Shown one piece after another: positions 51,719-60,304 of a DNA stretch of 64,000 nucleotides. The DNA is taken from contig UQDS01000007.1 of the NCBI GenBank assembly GCA_900539865.1, forward strand, positions 1-64,000, written 5' to 3'. Source of the stretch: an uncultured Mollicutes bacterium. Lineage in GTDB: Bacteria; Bacillota_I; Bacilli_A; RFN20; CAG-288. The position numbers and the translations under genes are program-made. How positions within the stretch are numbered: position 1 is the first letter of the stretch; each line of letters opens with the position of its first letter. The notes below the pieces were generated by a model. That model made no database searches, had not been told where the DNA came from, and saw only the letters and a program-made list of their open reading frames with translations.

Positions 51719-52084
51719 CTAAACATTTTCGAATAAAGAAAATATTGAATATAGCTTAAGTGCGATACTAGTGAGGACTGTCGATATTACTCCAACAAGA
51801 AGTAAAGCAACACATAAAATAATTACTATTATTTTCGATTGATTAAATTCATTTATGGTCCCGCGCCAAATATGTTCCTTTTTTGCCGTTTTAAAAAAAT
51901 CACGTAATAATTGTTGATCAGATATTTGCTGTTTAGGATTCCGTTCAACAATTTGTTGTACAGGTTGTTGATTGTTGAGATTCTTTAATAATCCGATGAT
52001 TTCTTCATTCTGTGCTTGGGTGGCTGATTGCGTTGCTTCAATGGAATCTAATCTTTCATATACAGATCTTTCGTTATCAGCCAT
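51719..52084 (-). CDS. single-pass membrane protein with coiled-coil head
   Basis: Protein of 121 aa. The N-terminal part (ERSVYERLDSIEATQSATQAQNEEI) is helical with coiled-coil spacing, then a Gln/Asn-rich linker and one transmembrane segment near the C terminus (IIVIILCVALLLVGVISTVLT). I do not recognise a family. The ATG overlaps the stop of the preceding gene (TGATG), so it is translationally coupled. Confidence 0.6.
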   Translation of the reverse strand: MADNERSVYERLDSIEATQSATQAQNEEIIGLLKNLNNQQPVQQIVERNPKQQISDQQLLRDFFKTAKKEHIWRGTINEFNQSKIIVIILCVALLLVGVISTVLTSIALKLYSIFSLFENV

Positions 52085-52869
52085 CAGTTATTATCCTTTC
52101 TTCTCTTCAGTGCTATTTTTATATCTTCACCGGTAATAGATCTATAAACAGCATCTGTAGCTACTCTATTTTCTTGTATTGCATCATTTAGATTCACAAG
52201 CATTTCTAATGCTTTATTCAGCTTTTCTTCCATAGAACTGATTTTTATATCTTTTAAAACACTGATTTGAGCTTGAAGTAATCTATTTTGTTCATCAAGA
52301 TTTAATAATTCAATATCCTTAAGTGATAATAATGATTTGTATTGTTCAATATCTTGCTTAGATAATTTATTCGTTTCATAGGAGTCCTTTAATTCATCTT
52401 TAAGCCTTTGAACTTCTTCTTTATATTCATTATTTAATCTTTCAGTTTCACCATAAATGGATGAGAAATAATTAGCGTTAAATTCAACCCTAGCGCTATT
52501 GATATAATCATTGTAGTAATTGATGAAATCGAAATAAACCTTCAGGTAGTTAATGATGCTCTCGATGCCGAGATTCTTTTCTTTTTTGTGCTTATGATCA
52601 TTACATTTTTTAATATAATCAGGAAGTTTGTTATACGTGTAATCATCAAGTTTAAGAATGACTAACAAAAAGTTCTTTACGGATTCTTCTTTAACTAAAT
52701 AACCACAAGTTCTAGAATCATCATAACTTATATTATTTTCATCTAAGAAATATTTGATTGTCGCTTCTAATAGATCAAGGAAGGAATCATAAAAAGAATT
52801 ACTTTTTGACTTTATATTTCTTTCAAGAGTATTCAATCTCATTGTCAATGAGTCATTAAATAATATCAT
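52084..52869 (-). CDS. long coiled-coil protein of the accessory operon
   Basis: Protein of 261 aa. Residues 1-130 are helical and unassigned; residues 135-225 form a long coiled coil (ETERLNNEYKEEVQRLKDEL onward), followed by a basic tail KRRKDNN. No signal peptide or membrane segment, so it is probably cytoplasmic. AAAGGAGG lies 10 bases before the ATG. It is the first gene of the leftward three-gene set with two membrane proteins. Function is unknown; possibly a defence or cell-envelope module. Confidence 0.6.
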   Translation of the reverse strand: MILFNDSLTMRLNTLERNIKSKSNSFYDSFLDLLEATIKYFLDENNISYDDSRTCGYLVKEESVKNFLLVILKLDDYTYNKLPDYIKKCNDHKHKKEKNLGIESIINYLKVYFDFINYYNDYINSARVEFNANYFSSIYGETERLNNEYKEEVQRLKDELKDSYETNKLSKQDIEQYKSLLSLKDIELLNLDEQNRLLQAQISVLKDIKISSMEEKLNKALEMLVNLNDAIQENRVATDAVYRSITGEDIKIALKRRKDNN

Positions 52870-53096
52870 CTTATAAAACCTCCTTTTGCGCTTGTATCAA
52901 TATTATAACCATATGTCACGTTTATTTGATTATATAATTCTATGTATTTTACTCGAGAAACAAAAGGATATGAAATGCATATTTATTAAAAAAATTAGCT
53001 TCCTACCGCCTTATTAATTGATATAAAGCCAACCGGGTATTAACACTATCTAAAAATTTATTGTGAAATCTTGGTATCGGCTATTCTTAACTTTAA

Positions 53097-53174
53097 TGGT
53101 GTGCCCAATGGGATTTGAACCCATGGCCTTTTGCTTCGGAGGCAAACGCTCTATCCGGGCTGAGCTACGGGCAC
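53097..53174 (-). tRNA. tRNA-Arg(CCG)
   Basis: 78 bases including encoded CCA. Acceptor GTGCCCG/TGGGCAC (one G-U pair), anticodon loop CTCCGAA giving CCG, T arm with GGTTCAAATCC. An extended -10 TGTTATAAT lies 9 bases upstream of the 5' end. Confidence 0.95.
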
Positions 53175-53213
53175 AACAAGTTAATTATAACATAGGTAGA
53201 AAATAAGAAAGCA

Positions 53214-53247
53214 CAAAAAAACGCCTCTTAACAAAGAAGCGTTTTTT
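53214..53247 (-). terminator. terminator of the membrane protein gene
   Basis: Leftward stem ACGCTTCT/AGAGGCGT (one wobble pair) with a TTTTTTT tail, 12 bases after the stop of the gene at 53260. Confidence 0.8.
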
Positions 53248-53259
53248 ATGTTTTGTCAA

Positions 53260-54150
53260 TTAGAAACGAGTGATCCAATCAGCAGCGCTCCAGCCGGGGA
53301 AGTCGACATGGAAACCACCATACTGAGACATGAGAACGAAACAAGTGGCGATGAGGGCGAGGTTGATAATCATGAACACAATCTGAGGTGCTGTCTTATG
53401 AGTCCATTCGATGAATTTTGCGAATTTTTCGTTATAGAATTGTTCTTCAAACCAATCTTTAGCAGCGATCTGCATCCAACCGCCGATAGAGAGGGAGTTG
53501 GCGCGTAAGAGCAACCACATACCGATACCGCCATATGCACCTAAACCTAAAGTGCAGATGGAGCCGATGAGCGGAGCGCCTAAGAAACCGACGTGCATTA
53601 AGGAAACGGCAGGTGAGAATTCGTCAGTGACGAAGATCCAGTTCCAAATGGTGTAAGCGATGGCATAAAGAATCATGATAGTCATAGCAATCTTCATGTC
53701 GTTTGCCATACCCATGGTGACATAGTAATTGAAGTCTGCAGTGAGATTTTCGGCCGGCCAGGTACCTCTTAAAGTGAAGACACCAGCGGCGAGGGCAAGA
53801 CCAGAGACACCATTGAAATATTTGTGGTGTTTGAAGAAGTCAAACAAGGTGGCTTCCATGATGTTGACGATGAGAGCCAACAAGATGAAATCGACATATA
53901 CGTTCGGGTTAAAGAGAGCAAGGGCTGCGAAGATGATGACGATACGCATCGTAACCAATGTGGTAAGTTTTAATCTTTCGAAGACAACAGGCTTAGAGAA
54001 GATTAAGACTAAGATGGAGGGGATGACGATCAACGGAATGTTTCCTGCTAACGGATAGAAAGCAGCGATGAGTGCCATACCAGTGATGGCTGCGGTAAAC
54101 ATAATCCAACGAATCCAAATGTCTACCTTAACAGGTCTGTGAAGTTCCAT
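53260..54150 (-). CDS. polytopic membrane protein of unknown family
   Basis: Protein of 296 aa with about eight transmembrane segments and a conserved-looking inner part FDFFKHHKYFNGVSGLALAAG and LGLGAYGGIGMWLLLRAN. I cannot name a family; a transporter or lipid-related membrane protein is possible. AAGGAG lies 7 bases before the ATG. It is a single-gene leftward unit between its terminator and the divergent surface-protein gene. Confidence 0.65.
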   Translation of the reverse strand: MELHRPVKVDIWIRWIMFTAAITGMALIAAFYPLAGNIPLIVIPSILVLIFSKPVVFERLKLTTLVTMRIVIIFAALALFNPNVYVDFILLALIVNIMEATLFDFFKHHKYFNGVSGLALAAGVFTLRGTWPAENLTADFNYYVTMGMANDMKIAMTIMILYAIAYTIWNWIFVTDEFSPAVSLMHVGFLGAPLIGSICTLGLGAYGGIGMWLLLRANSLSIGGWMQIAAKDWFEEQFYNEKFAKFIEWTHKTAPQIVFMIINLALIATCFVLMSQYGGFHVDFPGWSAADWITRF

Positions 54151-54456
54151 ATTTTTACTCCTTTGACTTGAAACTTTGACAAAATCTGTCGGATGAACAA
54201 AAGGGAGTGAAAATTTTCAACAAAAAATTATGCTAAACTCTCACCGCTTTAGCACAATTCCGTGTTGAACAAGGATTTTCTTACAAAAGTATAGACGAAC
54301 TTCCTTTGCTCTCCATCAGATGCTTTCATTATAAACCCGACAAATGAATAATACAATCAATTTTTACACAAAAGTTTATCATTTTGAGAAGAAACTAATG
54401 TATTAAACTGCACAAAATGAGAATTTCACTCCAATATAGGATATAGGAGATAAAAA
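54151..54456. other. divergent promoter region
   Basis: Between a leftward membrane gene and the rightward surface gene. It contains an inverted repeat TGCTAAA-N10-TTTAGCA (54231-54254), a possible operator. No gene is seen. Confidence 0.4.
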
Positions 54457-56268
54457 ATGAATTGGTTATTAATTTTGCAGTTTATTTTAGTCACTCTGTT
54501 ATTGCCTGATATCTATCAAGAACGTGAAACGTTAAAATTGCCCCTTAGAACTTCAACAACCGAACCGGTTTTTTATCAGGAGATTTCCTCTTCTGATCAA
54601 AATTATTTACCGCCTTCTTTTTATAGCAATTATCCACAATCCGGTGGTATTGAAGTAGGCGGTTATGCTGGTGGTACAGCCTCGCGAAAGATACCGGGGT
54701 TAGGATTTCATAGCACTTATGGAATCAACCTTCAATTCACGATTGTTTTTGAAGAAAACCCATTAGAGTTTGAAACCTCATCCTCCCCGTTATATTTAGG
54801 CTTTTCATTGACAGTTTTATTAAAAGATCAAAACAGAGTCGAAAAAAACGGTCAGTTTTTAAAGAAGTCATTAAAAGATATTTTTTATTGGGATGGTAAG
54901 AGCGAAATCACAGATTCTCAAGTGGATTATAATGAGATCTTTACTTCTCAATATGTAATACCAAACAAAAACGCAATCGCACTCTCTTTCGTACTTCCGC
55001 AAGGTGCGATTATCGAATCCTTTCAATACATTTATAGCCGTAAGCCTAAACCGTTAAAAAATGTAATATTAAGCGCACATATTGAGGACATTGAGCGTGT
55101 CATTGAAAAAGAATTTGTTGGCGATTACGATATCTATCAAGATGACTACATCGATCCAAGAAAAAAAGAGAAGATTCATTTAAATAGTCAGTATGGAAGT
55201 TGTTATTCACTCGATTACCTAAAACACAAATTCCCCTTCATGGAACAAGATAGTAAGAAGAGTTATTACTTTGATCAATTTGATGATAGGAACGAGTATT
55301 TTGTGAAAGGAGATACGGGTTCCTTAGGAACTATTTTTTCTATTGTGTGCTATCACTCAAAAAGTGATAAAGTGTTAGAAAATTTAACTTTCACGTTTGA
55401 AATTGTCGATTATATTGGACCAAATATAACATTGTTAGACCAAGAAGAAATCACAGCTTCTTACACCGAAGATATCAACAGTGAAGAATTTCTTCTAAAG
55501 CATTTTATCATCGAAGATAATTTAGATCAGGAAGTAAAAACAGAAATCAGATTGATCGGAGGAAAAGAAATCCCTTTAAATACCATTGGGAAATTTTCCT
55601 GTGAAATCATCGCATCTGACCAAAGTAACAACAGACAAAAAGAAAACTTTATATTAAATGTCATTGATGATGTACCACCAATAATTTATGCTGATGCAAA
55701 CGAAATTTTTGTTTCTACTACAAAACCGGTAAATGATTCTTATCTTCTTTCCTTATTTTATATAGAAGATGAAATTGATGGACATATAGAAGCGAATATT
55801 ATTGAAAACACATATCGAAACAATGAAACCACAATAGGTTCTTACCAATTTACAATTCAGGGAATAGATCACTCTGGAAACGAAAGTAGAAAGACTATTG
55901 TTGTAACAGTTGGTAATGAGACAAGTCCACAATATGCGGTGAAAGAATGTCACTTCACCGTGTTACAAGGAAATGTTCCAAGCATCGATGAAGTGATTGC
56001 TAGTTTGATTGATCAACAAGTTTTACAAGATAAACGATATAGAAATTACCAAATCATAGAAGGGGAAGAATTAAATGACGACTTGAAAGTCGGCATCCAT
56101 AAAATGACTTTGAGAATCGAAGATGAAGAAGGAGAAATTATCAATATACAATTGACTGTGGAAGTGTTAAAAAATGAAAATGTTAGAAAAGAGCCACTGT
56201 GGCAAATGATTGTTAATTTTTTTATTAATTTATGGAATAAAATTGTTTCTTTTTTTACAAGGCGTTGA
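54457..56268 (+). CDS. secreted Ig-like surface protein with C-terminal membrane anchor
   Basis: Protein of 603 aa. The N terminus (MNWLLILQFILVTLLL) is hydrophobic without a basic n-region and may be a signal peptide. The region 40-330 is unassigned and rich in Tyr, Ser and Asp. From about 335 there are three Ig-like beta domains of the DUF5011/HYR type: YIGPNITLLDQEEITA, VPPIIYADANEIFV with DHSGNESRKTIVVTV, and a third ending in LTVEVLKN. The C terminus LWQMIVNFFINLWNKIVSFF is amphipathic or transmembrane, a likely anchor instead of LPXTG. GGAGATAAAAA precedes the ATG. The tRNA-Leu promoter overlaps its stop. Confidence 0.68.
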   Translation: MNWLLILQFILVTLLLPDIYQERETLKLPLRTSTTEPVFYQEISSSDQNYLPPSFYSNYPQSGGIEVGGYAGGTASRKIPGLGFHSTYGINLQFTIVFEENPLEFETSSSPLYLGFSLTVLLKDQNRVEKNGQFLKKSLKDIFYWDGKSEITDSQVDYNEIFTSQYVIPNKNAIALSFVLPQGAIIESFQYIYSRKPKPLKNVILSAHIEDIERVIEKEFVGDYDIYQDDYIDPRKKEKIHLNSQYGSCYSLDYLKHKFPFMEQDSKKSYYFDQFDDRNEYFVKGDTGSLGTIFSIVCYHSKSDKVLENLTFTFEIVDYIGPNITLLDQEEITASYTEDINSEEFLLKHFIIEDNLDQEVKTEIRLIGGKEIPLNTIGKFSCEIIASDQSNNRQKENFILNVIDDVPPIIYADANEIFVSTTKPVNDSYLLSLFYIEDEIDGHIEANIIENTYRNNETTIGSYQFTIQGIDHSGNESRKTIVVTVGNETSPQYAVKECHFTVLQGNVPSIDEVIASLIDQQVLQDKRYRNYQIIEGEELNDDLKVGIHKMTLRIEDEEGEIINIQLTVEVLKNENVRKEPLWQMIVNFFINLWNKIVSFFTRR

Positions 56269-56293
56269 AAAATGATCGTGTTTACGTTATCAT
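56265..56293 (+). promoter_or_regulatory. promoter of tRNA-Leu(CAG)
   Basis: TTGAAA (56265-56270), a 17-base spacer and TATCAT (56288-56293), overlapping the stop codon of the surface protein gene; the tRNA begins 11 bases later. Confidence 0.6.
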
Positions 56294-56304
56294 TAAATAC
56301 CGCT

Positions 56305-56387
56305 GAGGCCGTGGCGGAACTGGTAGACGCGCTAGATTCAGGTTCTAGTGGTAACACGTAGGGGTTCGATTCCCCTCGGCCTCACCA
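56305..56387 (+). tRNA. tRNA-Leu(CAG)
   Basis: 83 bases including encoded CCA. Acceptor GAGGCCG/CGGCCTC, D arm GCGGAACTGGTAGACGC, anticodon loop TTCAGGT giving CAG, long variable arm, T arm AGGGGTTCGATTCCCCT. Confidence 0.96.
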
Positions 56388-56439
56388 CAAATTAGAAACA
56401 TAGGTTTGATACAGTAAAAATAGCTGGTCAAACCTTTTT
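56388..56439 (+). repeat. tRNA-Leu(CAG) downstream sequence, duplicated at 33973-34024
   Basis: Starts with the first base after CCA and includes the terminator AGGTTTGA/TCAAACCT (56402-56435) with TTTTT. It matches 33973-34024 in reverse orientation at 50 of 52 positions. Confidence 0.85.
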
Positions 56440-56557
56440 GTTTTATAAGATAATTTATGAAAAAGGTACAAATGGAAGTTTTGATATGTTTATCCGTGCA
56501 TTAAATTTACTTTTCTTAATTTATTGCTGATTTATGAAAAGCATTTGGTTTATTTTT

Positions 56558-56725
56558 TTATTCAGTAGGTTCAATGATGTTAACATGGTTACCAAATTGC
56601 AATAAATAGAAATACAGTTTATTTAAGTCAGTATCGAAGATGTATTCATCTATATCATCATTATAATCAGTTGGAACTGGTCTATCCTTATATAACTTAC
56701 GACCAATCTTTATAAAAGATGAGAA
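56558..56725 (-). pseudogene. C-terminal fragment of a WYL-domain protein
   Basis: Leftward reading gives a frame ending in DTDLNKLYFYLLQFGNHVNIIEPTE, which matches the end of WYL regulators (a short helix, then a G-x-x-VxxxEP motif). No start codon, RBS or N-terminal HTH is present, so it is a relic. The open frame dissolves into the terminator at 56743-56766. Confidence 0.5.
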
Positions 56726-56742
56726 ATAAAAAGCAGAGCAAG

Positions 56743-56766
56743 TGAGCCTGTTAGGCTCATTTTTTA
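56743..56766 (+). terminator. terminator-like hairpin
   Basis: GAGCC/GGCTC (56744-56748, 56754-56758) with a TTTTTT tail. It ends no recognisable gene and may have belonged to a lost gene. Confidence 0.55.
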
Positions 56767-57045
56767 TATATTATGAATTTTCTTACGCCATTAATAATTT
56801 AAGAAGAAAACATTTGCTTCTTTTTATGACTTTGACAATACCCATCAGCAATCGCATGACCATTCGGTAAGTAGTTCTTTATGATTATTTAGAAATCTTA
56901 ATTGCATGTCTAGAACACGAGCTTTTAGAATAGTTGGAACAACTTCTTAGATATAAAACACAGGGAAATGTACTAGAACGAGTTCTTTTAATGTTTATTA
57001 TAAATTTGTTCAGTTATTTGAATATTAACTAGGAATAATAGAAAA

Positions 57046-57215
57046 CTAATTGAATGATTTTAGTTTTCTATAGAAAGTACCTCTAGTCAATCTAGATAAG
57101 GTTATAGCTTCAACACTTGTTATTTCTTTATTTCTATATCTCCTAACAATTTCATCAAAACAATCAGGAATAGGGGTGGCAGGTCTACCAAATATTGATA
57201 TGCACACTAAAATCT
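57046..57215 (-). pseudogene. C-terminal fragment of a resolvase-type serine recombinase
   Basis: Leftward reading gives GRPATPIPDCFDEIVRR, then NKEITSVEAITLSRL and TRGTFYRKLKSFN before a stop. GRP followed by a helix and the TTFYRKL-type HTH is the DNA-binding C terminus of resolvase/invertase proteins. The catalytic N-terminal domain with its Ser is absent, and a stop codon lies directly upstream, so it is a relic of a mobile element. Confidence 0.65.
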
Positions 57216-57332
57216 AGACAATACAAAAAGCAGTGGACACTAGAGGTTAGATATGCTTGATAACTTCAATATTATCTTTCACCGCAGTAGTTAATTATAA
57301 AATTACAAGAAAAGAGAAATAAAAAAGTATTT

Positions 57333-58742
57333 TTACTCTAATTCAAAAGAGATAATATCTATTTTTCCGGCTAGAATTTCAATCGTTATAATATCTTTTT
57401 TGTTACCAGTAAGAAAAACTCGCCCATCTTTGTTTAGAACATGATCATTGACAGAAACAATACCATTGCCTTCATAGTTTAATCTAAGAGATTTCGTGTT
57501 TGATAAATCAAAATATTTGTAGATTGCTTTTGTACCTTTCGTCAAATCTTTCAACAGCGGTTTTCCTTCTTGTTCAGTTATTCTTGGTTTCGTTTGTTGT
57601 TTTCCCACACCCATTCTTATTCTTCTTTTTGTGATCAAATTGCAACATAAAGTTGCGGAATAAAGATCTTTACCAGGCAATGGTTTTTTATCCATTCCTT
57701 GTGTAGTCATCTCCACTTGCTTTATAAATCCATCTTCACTTATCTCAATTGGTTCTGCACAAGCTTGACGGGAATAGTCAGTGTTATTTGTCGCTCGATG
57801 ATAGAATACATAATATTGTCCGTTGATACACTCGATTCCACCATGGATTGTGCTGGAATTGTTTTTTCTTATCTTATTTCCTTTATAACCTAGGTCACTA
57901 TTGGAAATAATTACGCCGCGAAAAGTAAAGTCACGATCAGGATATTTACTGGTAGCATAGGCTAATTCGTTATTTTCGTTGGAGGAATAAACTAGATAAT
58001 ATAAGTCCCCGATTTTTCTAATCGATGGAGCTTCATAAAATGGATGCTTATATAATTCGCTGTTGAAAGGCGCTGTTGTTTTGCTGTCTAAAACTGCTTT
58101 TGGTTTATCTTTCACCGTCAACATATCATCTTCTAATTCTACAAATGCATAAGATAAAATACTTGGTTTGGTCTCTTTTACAATTTTCTTGTTGCGGTGG
58201 CAGAGCTTTGAAAGGACAAGATTGTAAAGAGGTTTTAGAAGTCTATTTCTAAAGTCTAATCCTAATCCCCAACCATAATATAAATAGATTCTTCCCTTAT
58301 CATTTATCACGGCGGGATCATTGGTGAGAAAATCTAAAATAACTTCACCTTTTTTGTTTCTTATATCACCTAAATAGTTAAACGGTCCCTCTGGTGTGTT
58401 GGAAACAGCAACAGAAAGAGGGCCAAAAGGCGTGGTGTTTTGTCCGCTGGCAAAATAATATAAGTAATACTTACCGTCGTTTCCTCTTACACAATCAGGG
58501 GCATAATAATCTACCAATTTACCCTCTTTTGAACGGGGATCTTGTTCTTTTCTATAAGATACTCCATGAAATGTCCAGTTGCTCAAATCGTTTATAGGAG
58601 CTGAATAAACGACATAATCTTGCACACAAAATCTCTTGCTATTTGCTTTGTCATGACTGCCATAGAGATAAACGCGATCGCCAAAAACATGAGGTTCTCC
58701 GTCGGGGATATATTCAGTTAATGGTAAAAAGGGATTTGACAT
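57333..58742 (-). CDS. GH43-type beta-xylosidase/arabinofuranosidase
   Basis: Protein of 469 aa, predicted intracellular inverting glycosidase acting on xylo- or arabino-oligosaccharides. The five-bladed propeller shows the first catalytic Asp in YIPDGEPHVFGDRVYLYGSHD, TNDPAVINDKGRIYLYYGWG as the middle blade, and the general-acid Glu in PFYEAPSIRK. A C-terminal extension of about 120 residues is beta-rich and may be a carbohydrate-binding module. TTGGAG precedes the ATG. It is the last gene of the leftward glycan operon, starting 4 bases after GH39. Confidence 0.88.
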   Translation of the reverse strand: MSNPFLPLTEYIPDGEPHVFGDRVYLYGSHDKANSKRFCVQDYVVYSAPINDLSNWTFHGVSYRKEQDPRSKEGKLVDYYAPDCVRGNDGKYYLYYFASGQNTTPFGPLSVAVSNTPEGPFNYLGDIRNKKGEVILDFLTNDPAVINDKGRIYLYYGWGLGLDFRNRLLKPLYNLVLSKLCHRNKKIVKETKPSILSYAFVELEDDMLTVKDKPKAVLDSKTTAPFNSELYKHPFYEAPSIRKIGDLYYLVYSSNENNELAYATSKYPDRDFTFRGVIISNSDLGYKGNKIRKNNSSTIHGGIECINGQYYVFYHRATNNTDYSRQACAEPIEISEDGFIKQVEMTTQGMDKKPLPGKDLYSATLCCNLITKRRIRMGVGKQQTKPRITEQEGKPLLKDLTKGTKAIYKYFDLSNTKSLRLNYEGNGIVSVNDHVLNKDGRVFLTGNKKDIITIEILAGKIDIISFELE

Positions 58743-58746
58743 TCAA

Positions 58747-60288
58747 TTACTCCAATTCAATTGTTAATAACGCGACATCGTTAGTGTGCATCTTGAGAGA
58801 AACAAGACCTGTATCGTTCTGGTTTTCAAAAGATAATAACTCCCTTTTTAATCTGGTCTTTTCTTTTATGTCTAACACTTGTTGTTTGCTTAAATTATTT
58901 GGTTTACCAAGAGCAATCCATTCTTGTTTGGGATTGCAGTGGTCGTCATCTATTCTTTCAATGCTGACGGATTTAATGTTTGAATTAATGGAAATCTCAA
59001 TTTGATGGACATCATTTAATCTAGGATCGTTGTTTTGAGGAGTGAGTAAGATTTGCAAAGAGTTCTCTTTTTTAAACACGCCGTATTCTACTTCTTTAAA
59101 TTCTCTAAAACCAATATTTAATCGTTCTTCATATAATTTTGAAAGCAACTTAAAAGCCCAAAAATTTGGCTTGGGAATGCCATCGTTAGTTAAAATACCA
59201 AAACCACCAATAAAAGGTTTGTTCAATTGAATTTGTTCTTCGAACAAGTCCGATAAACACCAAAACATATAGCCTTGGAATTTATTGTTTAAATCAAGAA
59301 CGGATTTTGTGACAAACGCAGCGGAATATTTCTCATCATGAATAGGAGCTGCAAATATGGCCATGGAATTCCATTCTGAGATATAAACAGGTAAATCACC
59401 TACTTTCTTTACCAATTCATCGTCCATTTTTGTTAAAGCATCTTTTGTGACTCTAGCTGCTTTATCTGGATAGAAAAACATTTTTCCTAAAGTCTCTGTT
59501 AAATCACTCTTGTTTTTTACTGCTTTGTTCATCGTTTTGAAAATAGCAAAGTAATTGGCAGGTGTAATCATATTTCCAAAGGCATCACCGGGATAATGAT
59601 GTGTAGAAATAAAATCAAGTGGCACCTTATTACTTTTACAAAACTGAAGAAATTCATCAATCCATTTACATGCGCTGGTGGATGGTCCACCGACTTGAAT
59701 TCGATCATCCACGGATTTAATCGCTCTTGCTGTTACTTCATATAATTTAAAATAATCTTTTTGTTTATTGTGGAAAAAGCCTTTTAAATCCGGTTCATTC
59801 CAAACTTCAAATTTCCATGATTCCACTTCTTCTTGTCCATATCTATTTAGAAGAAATTTGACAAAAGATTGGATGTAGTCATTCCACATCTCATAAGACT
59901 TAGGTATGGAAGTGCAATTTTTATAATGTAGACCATAAGTCTTCTTTTTTGCAAGTTGTGTGGGCATAAAAGAAAGTTCTACAAATGGTTTCACACCTGC
60001 AGAAAGAAGATTGTCATAAACATGACCACATTGTCTAAAATTTATGTCGCCTACTTGATGTCCTCCAGGCATCGGTGAAAACGTACATAAATCGCTGATA
60101 GTCCACATGTCATCATCAAAAATACCATGGAATCTCAAGGATTTAATTCCGAGTTCATCATGAGCAAACTTGAGTTGCTCTACCATGTCTGAACGGTGAA
60201 ATTGACATGCGTGATCTGCGCCTAATCCTTCTTGCCAAGAATAATCCGTTTTTTTTCTGGAAGCGTTAATATCAATATCAATTTTCAT
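58747..60288 (-). CDS. GH39-type beta-xylosidase
   Basis: Protein of 513 aa with the (beta/alpha)8 barrel of GH39. The general acid/base Glu is in FEVWNEPDLKGF and the nucleophile Glu in VYISEWNSMA; both motifs are intact. A C-terminal beta domain follows. No signal peptide is seen, so it is intracellular. It lies between the transporter and GH43, in a set that suits degradation of xylose- or arabinose-containing oligosaccharides. Confidence 0.88.
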   Translation of the reverse strand: MKIDIDINASRKKTDYSWQEGLGADHACQFHRSDMVEQLKFAHDELGIKSLRFHGIFDDDMWTISDLCTFSPMPGGHQVGDINFRQCGHVYDNLLSAGVKPFVELSFMPTQLAKKKTYGLHYKNCTSIPKSYEMWNDYIQSFVKFLLNRYGQEEVESWKFEVWNEPDLKGFFHNKQKDYFKLYEVTARAIKSVDDRIQVGGPSTSACKWIDEFLQFCKSNKVPLDFISTHHYPGDAFGNMITPANYFAIFKTMNKAVKNKSDLTETLGKMFFYPDKAARVTKDALTKMDDELVKKVGDLPVYISEWNSMAIFAAPIHDEKYSAAFVTKSVLDLNNKFQGYMFWCLSDLFEEQIQLNKPFIGGFGILTNDGIPKPNFWAFKLLSKLYEERLNIGFREFKEVEYGVFKKENSLQILLTPQNNDPRLNDVHQIEISINSNIKSVSIERIDDDHCNPKQEWIALGKPNNLSKQQVLDIKEKTRLKRELLSFENQNDTGLVSLKMHTNDVALLTIELE

Positions 60289-60304
60289 GATAGTACCTCT
60301 AAGA

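Larger units (their letters stand above)
56388..57332. other. 945-base gene-poor stretch with mobile-element relics
   Basis: Holds the duplicated tRNA terminator, relics of a WYL protein (56558-56725) and of a serine recombinase (57046-57215), a terminator at 56743-56766, and AT-rich sequence without intact genes between 56767 and 57040. Confidence 0.6.
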
